DNA of 8,032 bases from Bacteroidota bacterium (lineage in GTDB: Bacteria > Bacteroidota > Bacteroidia > Bacteroidales > CG2-30-32-10). Positions 6,929-8,032 of this stretch are shown here, one piece after another (the first letter of the stretch is position 1; each line of letters starts with the position of its first letter). Made by a program: the position numbers and the translations under genes. Location: the NCBI GenBank assembly GCA_013334735.1, contig JAAXXA010000114.1, positions 1 to 8,032 on the forward strand. Reading direction: 5' to 3'. The notes under the pieces were generated by a model. The model worked only from the letters and a program-made list of their open reading frames with translations. It was not told the origin of the DNA and did not search any database.

Positions 6929-6989
6929 AATTACGAATGTTCAATTACGAATTACGGGACTCGTAATTTTTAATTCGTAATTCGTAATT
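6929..6989. repeat. CGTAATT-type inverted repeats between the CoA-transferase and amidase genes
   Basis: AATTACGAATTACG (6943-6956) is perfectly complementary to CGTAATTCGTAATT (6976-6989), a 14-bp stem with a 19-base loop. Further copies of the heptamer lie at 6929-6935 (reverse orientation) and 6962-6968. A TTTTT run overlaps the end of the stem (6988-6992), but the stem is nearly all A/T, so strong termination is doubtful. It occupies most of the 111-bp gap and ends 18 bp before the amidase ATG. Confidence 0.7.
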
Positions 6990-7007
6990 TTTAATTGTTT
7001 AATAAAA

Positions 7008-8032
7008 ATGTACATTTCAAAAAATTTCCTTTCTGAATCCATTGATGCTCTAAAAAATAAAAAGATCAGTTTAATTGAATACATTAATCTTTTATGCGAC
7101 AGAATTGATAAAACAGATCCTTTTGTAAAAGCATTATTGCCCGAAAACAACAGAAGAGAAAGACTTATTAAAGAAGCTGAAGAGTTAAAAAAAACTTTTC
7201 CCGACATAAATAAAAGACCTCCATTATTTGGAATTCCTATAGGAGTAAAAGACATTTTCAGAGTTGACGGATTTGAAACATCCGCAGGTTCTAAGCTTCC
7301 TTCTAAACTTTTTAAAGGCGCGGAATCTTCGGTTGTTACTACTCTCAAAAAAGCCGGCGCTCTTATACTTGGAAAAACAGTTACTACCGAATTTGCATAT
7401 TTTGAACCCGGACCTACCTGTAATCCTCACAATATTAATCATACCCCCGGAGGTTCAAGTAGCGGATCGGCAGCAGTAGTAGCTTGCGGTTACACTCCTC
7501 TGGCATTAGGCACGCAAACGATAGGTTCAATTACGCGTCCTGCTTCATTTTGCGGAGTATATGGTTTTAAACCGAGTTATAGCCGGATAGCAACTGATGG
7601 CGTTATTCCTTTTTCTGAATCTGCTGACCATGTAGGTTTTTTCACACAAGACCTTGAAGGAATTAAAATCACGGCTTCGCTGCTTTGTAATAACTGGCGA
7701 AATAATATTTTAATATCAGAAAAGCTCCCTGTAATAGGGGTTGCAAGCGAAAAATATCTTGAACAAGCAGATGATGAAGTTAGAAATTTCTTTGAAAAAA
7801 ATCTTGAATTACTTGAAAAAACCGGCTTTAAAATAATCCGCGTTGATGTTTTTGAAGATATTGAAAAATTGAATATTACACATAAAAAAATGACGGCAGC
7901 GGATTTTTATAACGTACATAAAATATGGTTTGCACAATACGAAAATCTTTATAGAGAAAGCACACGTAAATTAATTCTTGAAGGCAAAGAAGTAAGCGCA
8001 GAAACTTTTTATAATGCTAGAGAAGAAAGAGG
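7008..8032 (+). CDS. Amidase-signature family hydrolase (3' partial)
   Basis: The ATG at 7008 opens a frame that stays open to the right edge (341 complete codons), so the C-terminus is missing; family members usually have 450-500 residues. Amidase-signature enzymes hydrolyse amides with a Ser-cisSer-Lys triad. All three residues are visible: Lys81 in GIPIGVKDIF, the cis-Ser in TPGGSSSGSAAV (about Ser150) and the nucleophile in GTQTIGSITRPASFCG (about Ser174). The 24-residue gap between the two serines equals that in fatty acid amide hydrolase. The TQT.GS..RPASFCGVYGFKPS form is that of the general amidase branch. It has no signal peptide and is probably cytoplasmic. GatA is less likely because of the TQT.GS..RP form and the absence of gat neighbours, but is not excluded. 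The substrate is unknown. It lies 111 bp after the CoA-transferase with no separate TAnnTTTG promoter seen, so co-transcription is possible. Confidence 0.9.
   Translation, partial: MYISKNFLSESIDALKNKKISLIEYINLLCDRIDKTDPFVKALLPENNRRERLIKEAEELKKTFPDINKRPPLFGIPIGVKDIFRVDGFETSAGSKLPSKLFKGAESSVVTTLKKAGALILGKTVTTEFAYFEPGPTCNPHNINHTPGGSSSGSAAVVACGYTPLALGTQTIGSITRPASFCGVYGFKPSYSRIATDGVIPFSESADHVGFFTQDLEGIKITASLLCNNWRNNILISEKLPVIGVASEKYLEQADDEVRNFFEKNLELLEKTGFKIIRVDVFEDIEKLNITHKKMTAADFYNVHKIWFAQYENLYRESTRKLILEGKEVSAETFYNAREER

Noticed and set aside
6941..7479. Short ORFs on both strands over the start of the amidase
   Set aside because: They overlap the amidase frame, which carries clear catalytic motifs. 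One runs through the CGTAATT repeat, producing an artefactual tail.

Overview
The window looks like a chromosomal segment of a member of the Bacteroidota, probably an uncultured or environmental one. The evidence is AT-rich DNA, start codons preceded by A/T-rich leaders without Shine-Dalgarno motifs, a good TTTG / TAnnTTTG promoter, and a surface protein built from modules typical of the phylum (a 'NVGIGT..P' / 'ILDVSSTTKG' module, Ig/PKD-like modules, SprB-like modules).

Layout: (1) 2-2002, plus strand: the 3' part of a large modular secreted or surface protein, open at the left edge and ending in a glycine-rich ALK/LTK-type domain. (2) 2021-5118, minus strand: rodA and mrdA (PBP2), the glycosyltransferase and transpeptidase of the cell-elongation machinery, spaced as a two-gene operon transcribed mrdA then rodA. 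RodA polymerises glycan strands from lipid II and PBP2 crosslinks them. (3) 5119-5708: a 590-bp divergent intergenic region with a candidate promoter on each side. Between them lies a nested palindromic element of about 237 bp with 16-bp perfect terminal inverted repeats, plus a second, smaller palindrome. (4) 5709-6896, plus strand: a class III (CaiB/BaiF) CoA-transferase. (5) 6897-7007: a short gap with CGTAATT-type inverted repeats. (6) 7008-8032, plus strand: an amidase-signature hydrolase with its Lys-Ser-Ser catalytic triad visible, cut by the right edge.

The elongation genes form a clear functional pair. The CoA-transferase and amidase may be co-transcribed, but their substrates cannot be named from sequence. 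I see no RNA genes, CRISPR array, complete transposase gene or defence system, and nothing that amounts to a new multi-gene system. The least ordinary items are the palindromic element between the divergent genes and the glycine-rich end of the surface protein.
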